Of a DNA stretch of 48,974 bases, positions 1 through 7,535 are shown in pieces. Each line of letters begins with the position of its first letter. The first letter of the stretch is position 1. Both the position numbers and the translations under genes were made by a program. Source of the DNA: Meiothermus granaticius NBRC 107808. Its GTDB lineage: Bacteria; Deinococcota; Deinococci; Deinococcales; Thermaceae. Under the pieces are notes generated by a model. It did no database searches and was not told the DNA's origin. It saw only the letters and a program-made list of their open reading frames with translations. The DNA lies in assembly GCF_003574355.1 (NCBI RefSeq), contig NZ_QWLB01000028.1:1-48974 (forward strand). Direction: 5' to 3'.

Positions 1-89
1 CGGCGGTACTTGGGGCAGAAGACGATGTGGTACTTGGAAGAGTACACGATGTTTTTGTTTTGCTTGTATTGAACGGGGTAGCGCTTCAC
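1..89 (-). CDS. tnpA: IS200/IS605 family transposase TnpA, N-terminal part
   Basis: Y1-type single-strand transposase; only the first 29 codons are in the window and the rest lies to the left. The reverse strand from the GTG at 89 reads VKRYPVQYKQNK, then NIVYSSKYHIVFCPKYR, the standard opening of IS200 TnpA proteins (beta strand with the KYHIVFCPKYRR signature). The catalytic HUH and tyrosine motifs are beyond the window edge. A perfect TATAAT at 97-102 lies 7 bases before the GTG, so the transcript is probably leaderless, like many host genes here. Identification is by family resemblance and is strong despite the short length. Confidence 0.85.
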   Translation of the reverse strand, partial: MKRYPVQYKQNKNIVYSSKYHIVFCPKYR

Positions 90-96
90 TGCGACT

Positions 97-102
97 ATTA
101 TA
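97..102 (-). promoter_or_regulatory. -10 box of tnpA (leaderless type)
   Basis: TATAAT on the reverse strand, 7 bases before the GTG at 89. Its match to the host pattern suggests the element is adapted to this kind of genome. Confidence 0.6.
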
Positions 103-184
103 CAGCAAAGAGCTATCTACGCCCACGTAGCGCTCTTTCAGAGCGCAAACCGCTCACCCCATGCCTGAAGGCAGGGGCTTGCGC

Positions 185-1445
185 GCTTTATTTGGTCAAG
201 GGGGTTTCGGCCTCTGCCTCAGGGGTGACCATACTTCCTCTAACGCTGGGGGTGGTGGTGGGGGCGACCGGAAGCGGTATCCTCTCGGGCCGACTGGGGC
301 GCTACAAAACCTTGCTGATTGTGGGCTCGGTGTGGTTGGTGGGGATTTTCCTGCTGTTGCACTTTCTGCTTCAGGTAGACACCCCACTTTGGTTCGCCAT
401 CCTGCTGTTCTTCTTGCTGGGGCTGGGGCTGGGTCCTTCCCAATCGCTGTTGCAGGTGGCCGCACAAAACAATGTGCCCATGCAGCGGATTGGCTCCGCC
501 ACCGCCTTCACCCAGTTTGTGCGGCAGATCGGCAGCACCATCGGGATTGCGCTGTTGGGGACCGTGCTTTCCAACAACCTGCACAACGCCACCTGTGCAG
601 CCTTCCCACAAAGCCCCGACTGCCAGCCGGGGGCGGTGGTTCGCAACGCTGGAGCCCAACAAAACACCGATATTGACGCGGAATTTAAGCAACTAGAAAC
701 CCTGCTGGTGGCCGCACTCAAAGGGGACGAGGGCGCCTATGCGCAGCTTCAAGCCAACCCCACCATCCCCGCCGAGGTAAAGGCCAGGCTGATTAAGGGG
801 GGAATCCCAGCCCAGTTCAAGCTCCTCGAGGAGCGGGCAGTGGCCGCTGCCAAGGGCGATGTGCAGGCCTACAATGAGCTGGTCAGCGACCCCTTGGTGC
901 CGGCCGAATTCAAGAAACAGCTGGTCAAGGGGGGAATTCCCGCCCAAGTCCAGGCCCAGAACGCCCAGCTGCTGGCCACCCTCGAGAAGGCCCTAGGGGG
1001 GGATGCGGCAAGCAAACAAGCCCTGCTGGCCAATCCTCAGGTGCCCCAGCAGATCAAAGGCCTGCTACAAGGCCCCACCCCGCCCGCTCAGGCCATTCCC
1101 GGAATCCTGGCCGGGGTACAAAAGGGTCTACAGGCGGCTGAGCCGCAGATCGTGGCCCAAATTGAAGCCCAGGCCATCCCCCAGATCCAGAAGGGCATCG
1201 AGCAGGCCCAAGGCCCCGCCCTGGAAGCCGCTACCAGCGCAGCCGTCAAGGGCCTCGAGGAGACCAAGGTCAAGCTCAAGGGCGCCCTCGAGACCGGAAT
1301 CACCAACGCCGAGCGCAATATCTTCCTCTACGCGGCGGTGTTCATCCTGATCTCGCTGATCTTCACCCTGCTGCTTCCCGACGAGGTGCTCCGGGGGGGA
1401 AGTGGGTTTGGAGCCCGGGGGGGCCAGCCCTCGGTCGCCCACTGA
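185..1445 (+). pseudogene. MFS drug exporter (DHA2/EmrB-QacA type), 5' half lost to IS insertion
   Basis: C-terminal part of a 14-helix proton-driven multidrug exporter. It begins at ALYLVKG, which in intact relatives lies in a middle helix region, and continues through typical DHA2 motifs (GLGLGPSQ, FVRQIGSTIG). The last helix is IFLYAAVFILISLIFTLLLP. The frame runs back into the IS without a stop to 27, but that stretch is IS sequence, not exporter. An internal GTG at 225 could start a fragment, but half the transporter would be missing. Between the last two helices lies a loop of about 245 residues holding three repeats. The intact 5' half may lie left of the IS, outside the window. Non-functional unless the IS excises. 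Confidence 0.8.
693..1091 (+). repeat. Three tandem protein-level repeats in exporter loop
   Basis: Three units of about 41-48 codons (693-815, 816-947, 948-1091). Units 1 and 2 share LxxxxVAAxKGD, AYxxL, P.(I/V)PAE(V/F)K and end in KGGIPAQ. Unit 3 is more diverged (KALGGDAASKQALLANP, ending PTPPAQ). They lie in the extracytoplasmic loop before the last helix and are predicted to be helical and Ala/Gln-rich. Divergence between units shows this is an old duplication, not a recent slippage product. Confidence 0.8.
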
Positions 1446-1461
1446 GGTTTTCCGTTTCTGG

Positions 1462-1467
1462 TACACT
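1462..1467 (+). promoter_or_regulatory. -10 box of menG (leaderless type)
   Basis: TACACT 6 bases before the GTG at 1474. No convincing -35 box is visible. Confidence 0.55.
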
Positions 1468-1473
1468 CATTCC

Positions 1474-2223
1474 GTGTCTGAGACCCCCCAGGACCGGGCC
1501 CAAAAAGTGCGGGAGATGTTTTCCCAGATTGCCCCGCGCTACGACCTGCTCAACCGGATACTCTCGGCGGGGGTAGACCGCCGCTGGCGAGCCGCAGCCG
1601 TGGCCGCAGCTCTGGAGCGCCGCCCCCACCGCATCCTGGACCTGGCCACCGGAACCGGCGACCTCGCGCTGCTGCTCAAGCAGCAGGCCCCCCAAGCCGA
1701 GGTGGTGGGGGCTGACTTCGCCCCCCCCATGCTCGAGCGGGCCCGGAGCAAGGCTCAAAAAGCCGGTCTGTCCATCCCCTTCATGGAGGCCGATGCCCTA
1801 GCCCTGCCCTTTCCCGAGGCCAGCTTTGAGGCCATTACCATCGCCTTCGGGTTTCGCAATTTTGCCGACTACAGCGGAGCCCTGCGGGAGTTGTACCGGG
1901 TACTGGTCGAGGGAGGCCGGCTGGTAATTTTGGAATTTCCCCCTCCCCCCCGGAGCAGCCTGGGGCTTCTGTATCGCTTTTACTTCACCCAGGTGTTGCC
2001 CCTGATCGGCGGGCTGATCTCTGGCAAGCCCTCGGCCTACCGCTACCTGCCGGACTCGGTGGAGCGCTTTCCGGAGCCCGAGGTTTTGGATACAATGATG
2101 CGTTCAGCCGGGTTTCGCACCCGCCACACCCTGCTCACCGGGGGCATCGTGGCTCTCCACCTTGGAGACAAGCCCACTGCGGAAGAGCGGCTCTCGGTCC
2201 TGCGCACTGGAGAATCCGCGTGA
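1474..2223 (+). CDS. menG: Demethylmenaquinone methyltransferase (MenG/UbiE)
   Basis: S-adenosylmethionine-dependent C-methyltransferase for the last step of menaquinone synthesis, a cytoplasmic enzyme acting at the membrane surface. The 249-residue protein has the UbiE signatures: FSQIAPRYDLLN near residue 16-27, the SAM-binding ILDLATGTGDLA near 55-66, GADFAPPML, and AFGFRNFADY near 130. The length is normal. The GTG at 1474 is chosen over the earlier start at 1402 because TACACT lies 6 bases before it and the family motif follows directly. The next gene overlaps by 4 bases (GTGA). It starts 28 bases after the broken exporter but has its own promoter. Confidence 0.93.
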   Translation: MSETPQDRAQKVREMFSQIAPRYDLLNRILSAGVDRRWRAAAVAAALERRPHRILDLATGTGDLALLLKQQAPQAEVVGADFAPPMLERARSKAQKAGLSIPFMEADALALPFPEASFEAITIAFGFRNFADYSGALRELYRVLVEGGRLVILEFPPPPRSSLGLLYRFYFTQVLPLIGGLISGKPSAYRYLPDSVERFPEPEVLDTMMRSAGFRTRHTLLTGGIVALHLGDKPTAEERLSVLRTGESA

Positions 2224-2762
2224 TTGAAATAGACCCTCAGCGCCTCCTTCTGGAGGGCATGGAAAGCGGCAGCTTCCCCGACCTCGAGCCCCTGGCCTTG
2301 GCCAAGGAGTATGTGCTCGAGGCGGCCCAGGCCTCTCCCCAGTCGGGCGGGCTGTATGAAAACCCCATCGTGCGGCTGTGGCACAGCCCCGCCGGGCTCT
2401 TTTATGAGTTCAAAGAGTTCCCGGCCGCGTTCTACGCCCGGCTAGGGCCGGTGAGGGGTCAGTACCTCAGCCAGGAGGAAGCCCGGGAGCTGGTCTGGGA
2501 GGCCTTGGCCATGGCCGATAAAGAAGGGGCCGATCTCAACCTGTTTTACACCCCCCAGCTCATGCAAAGCGATGGGGACTTCTACATGGCCTATACCCTG
2601 GACGGCGAGCGCATTGAGCGGGGCCGGGCACGGTATGCCCTCCCCCTCTTCATGCGCTTGCAACACCCCGCGGGCTTGACCGTGCTGCTGCGGCTCGAGA
2701 GCGAGTTTATCGCCTTCAAGCTGCCCAAGGGCCAGCCGGTGCTGCAGGGATTAAAGGCCTAG
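2220..2762 (+). CDS. Conserved hypothetical protein of unknown function
   Basis: A 180-residue soluble protein with no recognised domain, signal peptide or membrane segment. It starts at a GTG overlapping the menG stop (GTGA), so it is translationally coupled to menG. The sequence is acidic and aromatic-rich, with segments such as LWHSPAGLFYEFKEFP and DGDFYMAYTLDGERIERGRA that look like antiparallel strands. It resembles small Thermaceae-specific proteins, but I cannot name a family. Coupling to menG hints at co-regulation, not necessarily shared function. The stop is 4 bases from the stop of the convergent gene at 2767. Confidence 0.8.
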   Translation: MIEIDPQRLLLEGMESGSFPDLEPLALAKEYVLEAAQASPQSGGLYENPIVRLWHSPAGLFYEFKEFPAAFYARLGPVRGQYLSQEEARELVWEALAMADKEGADLNLFYTPQLMQSDGDFYMAYTLDGERIERGRARYALPLFMRLQHPAGLTVLLRLESEFIAFKLPKGQPVLQGLKA

Positions 2763-2766
2763 GCCC

Positions 2767-3330
2767 TCAACCCACCGTCAGCACCTGGTGGGGGGTAGCG
2801 ATCAAGCTCATGCGTCGCTCGGGCTCACACGGCAGTTCCTCGAACACCATCAGGGTGTGGGCCAGACAGGCCCAGGGGGCGGCCACCTCGAGGCCCCGGT
2901 AAGGGAAACCGTATCCCTTCCCGATCCAGCCCAGGGTTTCATCCACGGCCACAGCCCCCACCAACACCAGGTCTATGGCGGTCTCCGCCAAAAGCACCGG
3001 CTGGCCCAGCCGAGCCACGTCGCGCACCCGCTTGAGCTGGCTCGGGTGCAGCCCCTCGAGGCTCACGTACTGCCCAGCCTTGTCCGGGTGCGGCAGGATT
3101 ACCCGTTTGCCCGATTTCATCGCGGCCTCGCGCAACGGCTTCAAGACCTGATCCGGCCCGGCCAGAAGGGTCTCGGCCTTGAGATAGACCGGATTCAACA
3201 TCAACCGCTCGCTGGCCCGGCCCGCGCCCACAAAGTTGGGATGGTGGCCGTGGGGGGGGGTGGGGTAGGCCGCGGCGCGGGCTTGAGAAAGCGCATTCCA
3301 GACGAACTCTCTTACCTCACCTTGGGTCAC
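2767..3330 (-). CDS. 5-formyltetrahydrofolate cyclo-ligase-like protein (MTHFSD-like)
   Basis: Relative of the enzyme that converts 5-formyl-THF to 5,10-methenyl-THF with ATP, but closer to the MTHFSD-like branch. Near the C-terminus DLVLVGAVAVDETLGWIGKGYGFP matches that branch's version of the glycine-rich nucleotide-binding segment, while the usual GxGYYDR ending is absent. An early segment (VWNALSQARAAAYP, HHPNFVGA) also fits. The start is set at the GTG at 3330 (187 residues), with TATACT 8 bases upstream. A longer reading to 3396 adds residues without family similarity. Folate cyclo-ligase activity is therefore uncertain; a different small-molecule ligase role is possible. Confidence 0.72.
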   Translation of the reverse strand: MTQGEVREFVWNALSQARAAAYPTPPHGHHPNFVGAGRASERLMLNPVYLKAETLLAGPDQVLKPLREAAMKSGKRVILPHPDKAGQYVSLEGLHPSQLKRVRDVARLGQPVLLAETAIDLVLVGAVAVDETLGWIGKGYGFPYRGLEVAAPWACLAHTLMVFEELPCEPERRMSLIATPHQVLTVG

Positions 3331-3338
3331 AGACCTGA

Positions 3339-3344
3339 GTATAG
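3339..3344 (-). promoter_or_regulatory. -10 box of the cyclo-ligase-like gene
   Basis: TATACT on the reverse strand, 8 bases before the GTG at 3330. It decides the start codon. Confidence 0.55.
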
Positions 3345-3412
3345 AGCGCTCTTCCCATGTTTTGAGCCATCCGGCTCTCATACCGGACAGAACCATGTCC
3401 TTTTTGAAAGCC

Positions 3413-4006
3413 CTAGAAGTGCAGGGGCCTCAGCCGCTCGAGCCCGCTCAGGTATTGCCGGTACGCTTCCAGCGCCTCGCGGCGCTCGGCCTCGCTCATC
3501 TCCTGTGGGCCATACACAATGAACGGGGGCAGCACCTCGAGGCCGCAGTAGGCCAAAACCCCGTAGTGAATGGGTTCCAAAACCCGCAGCATTTCGCGCT
3601 GAGGGGCCGCATCGTAGTAGGGTTTGCGGGTCTGGGTGCTGGTCGCAAGCAGGGCCCGCTTACCCCGCAGCAGCCCGGTCTCAAAGCTGTGGGTCTCGTC
3701 GTAGGCAAAGCCATAGGCCAGGGTTCGGTCCAGCCAGCCCTTCATGATGGCGGGCATCCCATACCACCAGTCGGGGAATTGAAACAGCAGCAAATCAGCC
3801 CGCCGCACCTTGTCCATCTCCCCTCGAATGAGGTGGTGATCCCCCTCGAGCTCCTTCAGGCTCAGCACCGGATTGAAGCGCATGGTGTAGAGGTCGGAGA
3901 GCAGGATGCTGTGTCCGGCTCGGCTCAAGGCCCCTACCGCCGTCTCACGCAGGGCCGCGTGAAAGGAGTGAGGGTTGGGATGGGCGTAGATGATCAGGAC
4001 GTTCAC
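3413..4006 (-). CDS. NAD(P)H-dependent quinone/flavin oxidoreductase (flavodoxin-like fold)
   Basis: Two-electron reductase of quinones or related electrophiles using FMN or FAD, of the NQO1/KefF/MdaB superfamily. At the N-terminus IIYAHPNPHSF is the phosphate-binding loop of the flavodoxin_2 fold. Residues around 74-96 (LLFQFPDWWYGMPAIMKGW) are the family's flavin-contacting motif, followed by AYGFAYD. The length (197 residues) is typical. The GTG start at 4006 has a TANNNT box (TAAGCT) 7 bases before it. The substrate is not predictable. It shares strand with the downstream cyclo-ligase-like gene, but an 82-base gap with a separate promoter suggests independent transcription. Confidence 0.85.
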   Translation of the reverse strand: MNVLIIYAHPNPHSFHAALRETAVGALSRAGHSILLSDLYTMRFNPVLSLKELEGDHHLIRGEMDKVRRADLLLFQFPDWWYGMPAIMKGWLDRTLAYGFAYDETHSFETGLLRGKRALLATSTQTRKPYYDAAPQREMLRVLEPIHYGVLAYCGLEVLPPFIVYGPQEMSEAERREALEAYRQYLSGLERLRPLHF

Positions 4007-4013
4007 TGTCTAT

Positions 4014-4019
4014 AGCTTA
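4014..4019 (-). promoter_or_regulatory. -10 box of the quinone oxidoreductase gene
   Basis: TAAGCT on the reverse strand, 7 bases before the GTG at 4006. An overlapping TATAGA is an alternative. Confidence 0.4.
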
Positions 4020-4060
4020 AGGGAAGCTCGAGCAATCTCTCCCCCGCTCCAGCCGTCTGG

Positions 4061-5182
4061 TCATTTGTAGAGCTCGCGGGCAATCACCAGCTTTTGAATC
4101 TCCGAGGTGCCCTCGTAGATCTCGGTAATCTTGGCGTCGCGGTAGTAGCGCTCAACCCGGTAATCCCGGTGGTAACCGTACCCCCCCAGGATCTGCACCG
4201 CCTCACGGGTCACGCTCACCGCAGCCTCCGAGGCAAACAGCTTGGCGGTGCTGGCCTCGAGAGTAAACCTCTCCCCCGAGTCCTTGCGCTCAGCCGCGGC
4301 CAGGGTAAGGGCACGGGCCGCAACAATCCGGGTATACATCTCCGCCAGCTTGAAGGAAACCCCTTGAAACTCGCGAATCTTACGGCCAAACTGCACGCGC
4401 TCATCCGCGTACTCTTTGGCGATCTCAAACGCCGCCCGGGCCATCCCCACCGCCTGGGCGGCGATCCCCACCCGTCCAGAATCGAGCCCGGCCAGGGCCT
4501 GGGCCAGCCCCCGCCCCTCCTGCCCCAGCAGGTTTTCCGCCGGGACAAACACCCCCTGAAACACCATCTCGCAGCTATGGGCGGCGTGCAGCCCCATCTT
4601 CTCCTCGGGTTTACCAAAGGAGAGGCCGGGGAAGTCCCGCTCTACGATGAAGCTGCTGATCCCCGCCTCCCCCTTGGCCATCACCGTGTAAACCTGGGCC
4701 TGTCCCCCTGAGGTCACCCAGGCCTTCACCCCGTCGAGCTGCCAGCCCCCCGGCACCTTCTTGGCGGAGAGCCGCATCGAGGCTGGGTCAGAGCCGGCGT
4801 GGGGTTCCGTGAGGCCAAAGGCCCCAATCCACTCGCCGCTGGCCAGCGGGACCAGGTATTTCTTCTTTTGCTCGAGGGTCCCGAACTTGTTCAGCATGTA
4901 CTGGGGCAGCCCCGAGGTGACCGAGAGCAGCACCGCTACGCTGGGGTCGGCGGCGGCAATCTCCTCCATGGCCAGGGCCCAGGTCACCGAATCGAACCCC
5001 GAGCCCCCCCACTCCTCCGGGGTATTCATCCCCAGCAGGCCGAGCTTCCCGAGCTGACGGAGCTGGGGCCAGGGGTACTCCCCGCTGCGGTCGTACTCCG
5101 GGGCCAGTTCCCACAAGACCTCCCTCGAGACCTGCCGAACCATCTCCAGCACCAGCTTTTGGTCACTGGTAAGGGCTGCCAT
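4061..5182 (-). CDS. Acyl-CoA dehydrogenase
   Basis: FAD-dependent dehydrogenase of acyl-CoA thioesters (first step of beta-oxidation or branched-chain amino acid breakdown). The 373-residue protein shows the whole family order: an N-terminal helical domain, the FAD/substrate signature GAFGLTEPHAGSDP near residue 130-143, WVTSGGQA near 167, RVQFGRKIREFQ near 276, QILGGYGYHRDYRVERYYRD near 340, and EIYEGTSEIQ with the catalytic glutamate near 359. The start is the ATG at 5182, because TACAAT lies exactly 7 bases upstream and would be inside the transcript-less zone for the earlier ATG at 5191. Divergent from the YdcF-like gene. Chain length preference is unknown. Confidence 0.92.
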   Translation of the reverse strand: MAALTSDQKLVLEMVRQVSREVLWELAPEYDRSGEYPWPQLRQLGKLGLLGMNTPEEWGGSGFDSVTWALAMEEIAAADPSVAVLLSVTSGLPQYMLNKFGTLEQKKKYLVPLASGEWIGAFGLTEPHAGSDPASMRLSAKKVPGGWQLDGVKAWVTSGGQAQVYTVMAKGEAGISSFIVERDFPGLSFGKPEEKMGLHAAHSCEMVFQGVFVPAENLLGQEGRGLAQALAGLDSGRVGIAAQAVGMARAAFEIAKEYADERVQFGRKIREFQGVSFKLAEMYTRIVAARALTLAAAERKDSGERFTLEASTAKLFASEAAVSVTREAVQILGGYGYHRDYRVERYYRDAKITEIYEGTSEIQKLVIARELYK

Positions 5183-5189
5183 GAAATTC

Positions 5190-5195
5190 ATTGTA
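5190..5195 (-). promoter_or_regulatory. -10 box of the acyl-CoA dehydrogenase gene
   Basis: TACAAT on the reverse strand, 7 bases before the ATG at 5182. It overlaps the in-frame ATG at 5191, so that codon is unlikely to be used. Confidence 0.55.
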
Positions 5196-5236
5196 TTCCA
5201 GGGCTGGCGGAGAAAACACGTCATATCTTTAGCCTT

Positions 5237-5242
5237 TAGTAT
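5237..5242 (+). promoter_or_regulatory. -10 box of the ydcF-like gene
   Basis: TAGTAT, 7 bases before the GTG at 5250. A GGAGG lies in the 7-base gap and would sit at the very 5' end of any transcript. Confidence 0.5.
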
Positions 5243-5249
5243 TGGAGGC

Positions 5250-6032
5250 GTGAGGCTCGCGCAACGGCTGGGCATCGCTGCTGGCATCAGCTTATTGCTG
5301 CTACCGATCGGGATTTTGCTAGACGACGGGCTTTCCAGCCGCTGGGTGTTCTTGCTCTGGTTGCTCGGTAGCCTGCTGGGGCTCACCGTCTGGAGCTTTC
5401 GGGTCTTGATCCTGGGGGCGGCCCTGGGGGCTTTGGGGGTCGCCGCGGTGTTGTTTACCCCGCTCCTACCGCGCCTAGCCCAAGCCTTGGTCGTGAGCGA
5501 GGCCCCACACCCCGCCGACCTGATCGTGGTTTTAGGAGGGGGGATGCAGTGCGGGAGCGGCAGCCTCGAGGCCTCCTCCCTGGCCCGGCTGGAGAAGGGG
5601 TTGGAGCTGTGGAAAGCCGGTTACGCTCCCAGGATCACGCTTTCGGATACGGTGGGGGAAATCTTCGGGGATGCCCGCTGCCCATCGTTAGGGCTCGAGG
5701 CGGCCCGGCGGGTCGAAGCCCTGTACGGCCCAGACGGCCCGGAAATCGTGATGCTGCCACAGATGCGCACCACCCACACCGAAGCCCTGGCCACGGCACA
5801 AGTGGCCCAGGCCAAAGGCTTCCACCGCCTTCTCCTGGTAACCACCCCCACCCACAGCCGACGCGCGCTCGCGGCGTTCCGGAAGCTTGGCCTGAACGTG
5901 ACCAGCGTGCCCTCGAGCGAACCCCGCTTCGACATGACCCTGCGGCTGCCCATAGACCGGCTCCGGGCCTTGAGCGCGGTCTCGAGGGAATACCTGGGGT
6001 GGCTGATCTACCGGCTTCGGGGATGGGTTTAG
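5250..6032 (+). CDS. YdcF/ElyC/SanA family membrane protein (DUF218)
   Basis: A 260-residue protein with two or three N-terminal membrane helices (about residues 10-85) followed by a DUF218 domain. In it ADLIVVLGGG begins the Rossmann-like core, RLEKGLELWKAGYA follows, and THTEALATAQVAQAKG with LLLVTTPTHSRRA are the conserved helices and loop. Family members in enterobacteria (ElyC, SanA) affect envelope integrity and the lipid-carrier step of peptidoglycan synthesis; the biochemical activity is not established. The start at 5250 rests on the TAGTAT box and skips the longer reading from 5181. The stop overlaps the convergent cysteine synthase gene by 4 bases. Confidence 0.85.
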   Translation: MRLAQRLGIAAGISLLLLPIGILLDDGLSSRWVFLLWLLGSLLGLTVWSFRVLILGAALGALGVAAVLFTPLLPRLAQALVVSEAPHPADLIVVLGGGMQCGSGSLEASSLARLEKGLELWKAGYAPRITLSDTVGEIFGDARCPSLGLEAARRVEALYGPDGPEIVMLPQMRTTHTEALATAQVAQAKGFHRLLLVTTPTHSRRALAAFRKLGLNVTSVPSSEPRFDMTLRLPIDRLRALSAVSREYLGWLIYRLRGWV

Positions 6033-6961
6033 GCCCCCGGCTCCCCTTCCGGCTCGGCAAAGAGCGCGGTGCTCAGGTATTTGGCCCCGGAGTCGGGGGC
6101 CAGCGTGACCACCCGCTTCCCCGGACCGAGCTCACGGGCAATCTGCAGGGCCCCCCAGATCATCCCTCCTGCGCTCATCCCCACAAACAGGCCCTCCTCT
6201 TTGGCCAAGCGCCGGGCCAACGGGAACCCATCCTCTTCGTAGATTTGCAGCACCCGGTCAAGCATGTGCACGTCCAAATTGGGAGGGATGAACCCTGGAC
6301 CCATCCCCTGGAACTGATGCGAGCCGCTCTGCCCACCGGAGATCACATTGCTGCGGGCAGGCTCACAGGCCACCACGAGCACACCCGGCAGGCGTTCGCG
6401 CAGGTAGCGCCCCACCCCCATGATGGTGCCGCCGGTGCCGCTGCCATAGACGAACGCATCGATTCTCCCCCCCATTTGCTCGTAGATCTCTGGCCCCGTG
6501 GTCTCATAGTGGGCCCGGGCGTTGGCGGGATTATCGAACTGGTCGGGGAGATACGCCCCCCGCTCACCGGCGATGCGCACGGCCTCTTCCCGGGCCGCCA
6601 GCATCCGCCGGGCCGGATCGGTGAGGATGAGCTCAGCGCCGTAGGCCCGCAGGGTGCGCTTGCGCTCCTCGGACATCTGGGCGGGCATGGTCAGAATCAG
6701 CTTGTACCCTCTGCTGGCAGCCACCATGGCCAGTCCAATCCCGGTGTTGCCGCTGGTGGGCTCGACAAGGATCTGCCCCGAGCCGGGCTTCAAGAGGCCG
6801 CGCTCCTCGGCGTCTTTGATCAGATACCAGGCGGTGCGGTCTTTGATGCTGCCTCCAGGGTTGGCCCCCTCGAGCTTGACCCAAACCTCCGCCATCCCCG
6901 GCTCGACCACCTTATACAGGCGCACCATGGGGGTTTTGCCGATGACATTCTCGACGTGCAT
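6029..6961 (-). CDS. cysM: Cysteine synthase (PLP-dependent, CysK/CysM family)
   Basis: Makes L-cysteine from O-acetylserine (or another activated serine) and sulfide or a sulfur donor. The 310-residue protein has NPGGSIKDRTA near residue 34-44 with the PLP lysine, the substrate loop EPTSGNTGIG near 66-75, GSGTGGTIMGVGRYL near 167 for PLP phosphate binding, and GMSAGG near 257. It starts at the ATG at 6961, since TATCGT lies 7 bases upstream; the upstream TTG at 6979 would extend it by six residues without family support. CysM versus CysK, and the acceptor, cannot be settled by eye; cystathionine beta-synthase-like activity is also possible. Confidence 0.87.
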   Translation of the reverse strand: MHVENVIGKTPMVRLYKVVEPGMAEVWVKLEGANPGGSIKDRTAWYLIKDAEERGLLKPGSGQILVEPTSGNTGIGLAMVAASRGYKLILTMPAQMSEERKRTLRAYGAELILTDPARRMLAAREEAVRIAGERGAYLPDQFDNPANARAHYETTGPEIYEQMGGRIDAFVYGSGTGGTIMGVGRYLRERLPGVLVVACEPARSNVISGGQSGSHQFQGMGPGFIPPNLDVHMLDRVLQIYEEDGFPLARRLAKEEGLFVGMSAGGMIWGALQIARELGPGKRVVTLAPDSGAKYLSTALFAEPEGEPGA

Positions 6962-6968
6962 GAGGTAC

Positions 6969-6974
6969 ACGATA
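6969..6974 (-). promoter_or_regulatory. -10 box of the cysteine synthase gene
   Basis: TATCGT on the reverse strand, 7 bases before the ATG at 6961. Confidence 0.5.
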
Positions 6975-7030
6975 CGCAAAGGCCGCAGGAGGGATTGTGC
7001 TTTGAGAAATCCCCTTCACCTTTCCTCAGG

Positions 7031-7036
7031 TATAGT
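7031..7036 (+). promoter_or_regulatory. -10 box of slyD
   Basis: TATAGT followed by a GGAGG ribosome site at 7046-7050 and ATG at 7057. This gene therefore has a short leader, in contrast to its leaderless neighbours. Confidence 0.5.
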
Positions 7037-7056
7037 GAGGCGCTTGGAGGTTCCCC

Positions 7057-7527
7057 ATGAACGTAGCTAAAGACTCCGTGGTCCGCATTGACTACACCCT
7101 GCACGTGGAAAACGAACTGATTGATCAGGGGCAGCTCGAGTACCTGCATGGCCACAGGAACATCGTGGCGGGGCTCGAGGATGCCTTGGACGGTAAAGCC
7201 GTGGGGGACAAGGTCTCGGTCAGCGTACCGCCCGAGAAAGGCTACGGCCTTTACGATCCCGAAGGGGTACAGGTGCTGGAGCGCAGGGCCTTCCCCGCCG
7301 ATGCCGAGTTGGAAGAAGGGGCCATGTTCTATGCCGAAGATCCCCAAGGAAACCCCATGCCTTTCACCATCCTGAACGTAGAAGGCAGCGAGGTAACGGT
7401 GGATTTCAACCACGCCCTAGCCGGGGAAACCCTCGAGTTCGAGGTGACCGTGACCGGGGTGCGCCCCGCTACCCCTGAGGAGCTGGCCCACGGCCACGTT
7501 CACGGCCCTGAGGGGCACGGGCACTGA
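7057..7527 (+). CDS. slyD: FKBP-type peptidyl-prolyl cis-trans isomerase SlyD
   Basis: Cytoplasmic prolyl isomerase and chaperone that also binds nickel or other metals through its histidine tail. The 156-residue protein starts VRIDYTLHVENE, keeps the FKBP segment YLHGHRNIVAGLEDALDGK near residue 30-47, has the inserted chaperone (IF) domain around 70-125, then VDFNHALAGETLEFEVTV near 116-133. It ends in a His-rich tail (HGHVHGPEGHGH). Length and domain order match Thermus SlyD. A clear GGAGG lies 6 bases before the ATG. Confidence 0.93.
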   Translation: MNVAKDSVVRIDYTLHVENELIDQGQLEYLHGHRNIVAGLEDALDGKAVGDKVSVSVPPEKGYGLYDPEGVQVLERRAFPADAELEEGAMFYAEDPQGNPMPFTILNVEGSEVTVDFNHALAGETLEFEVTVTGVRPATPEELAHGHVHGPEGHGH

Positions 7528-7535
7528 GCTCGGGT

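Larger units (their letters stand above)
1..185 (-). mobile_element. Left-end part of an IS200/IS605-type insertion sequence
   Basis: Upstream of tnpA lie two foldable palindromes: a 6-bp stem at 130-135/141-146, and a stronger structure in which CCCC-a-TGCC at 157-165 pairs with GGCA-GGGG at 170-177, inside an outer GCGCAA/TTGCGC pair (143-148/179-184). Subterminal hairpins are what TnpA recognises in this family. The right boundary is placed near 185 because MFS-like protein sequence resumes there. The exact cleavage site and target tetra/pentanucleotide cannot be fixed without the other end or an empty site. These elements insert without target duplication, so none is expected. Confidence 0.75.

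Noticed and set aside
27-184. Open frame continuing the exporter upstream to 27
   Set aside because: This stretch is the IS end and antisense to tnpA; it has no exporter-like residues.
5549-7060. 503-codon frame across the ydcF-like and cysteine synthase genes
   Set aside because: It is antisense or out of frame to two well-recognised genes and has the Gly/Pro/His/Arg-rich look of a high-GC shadow frame.
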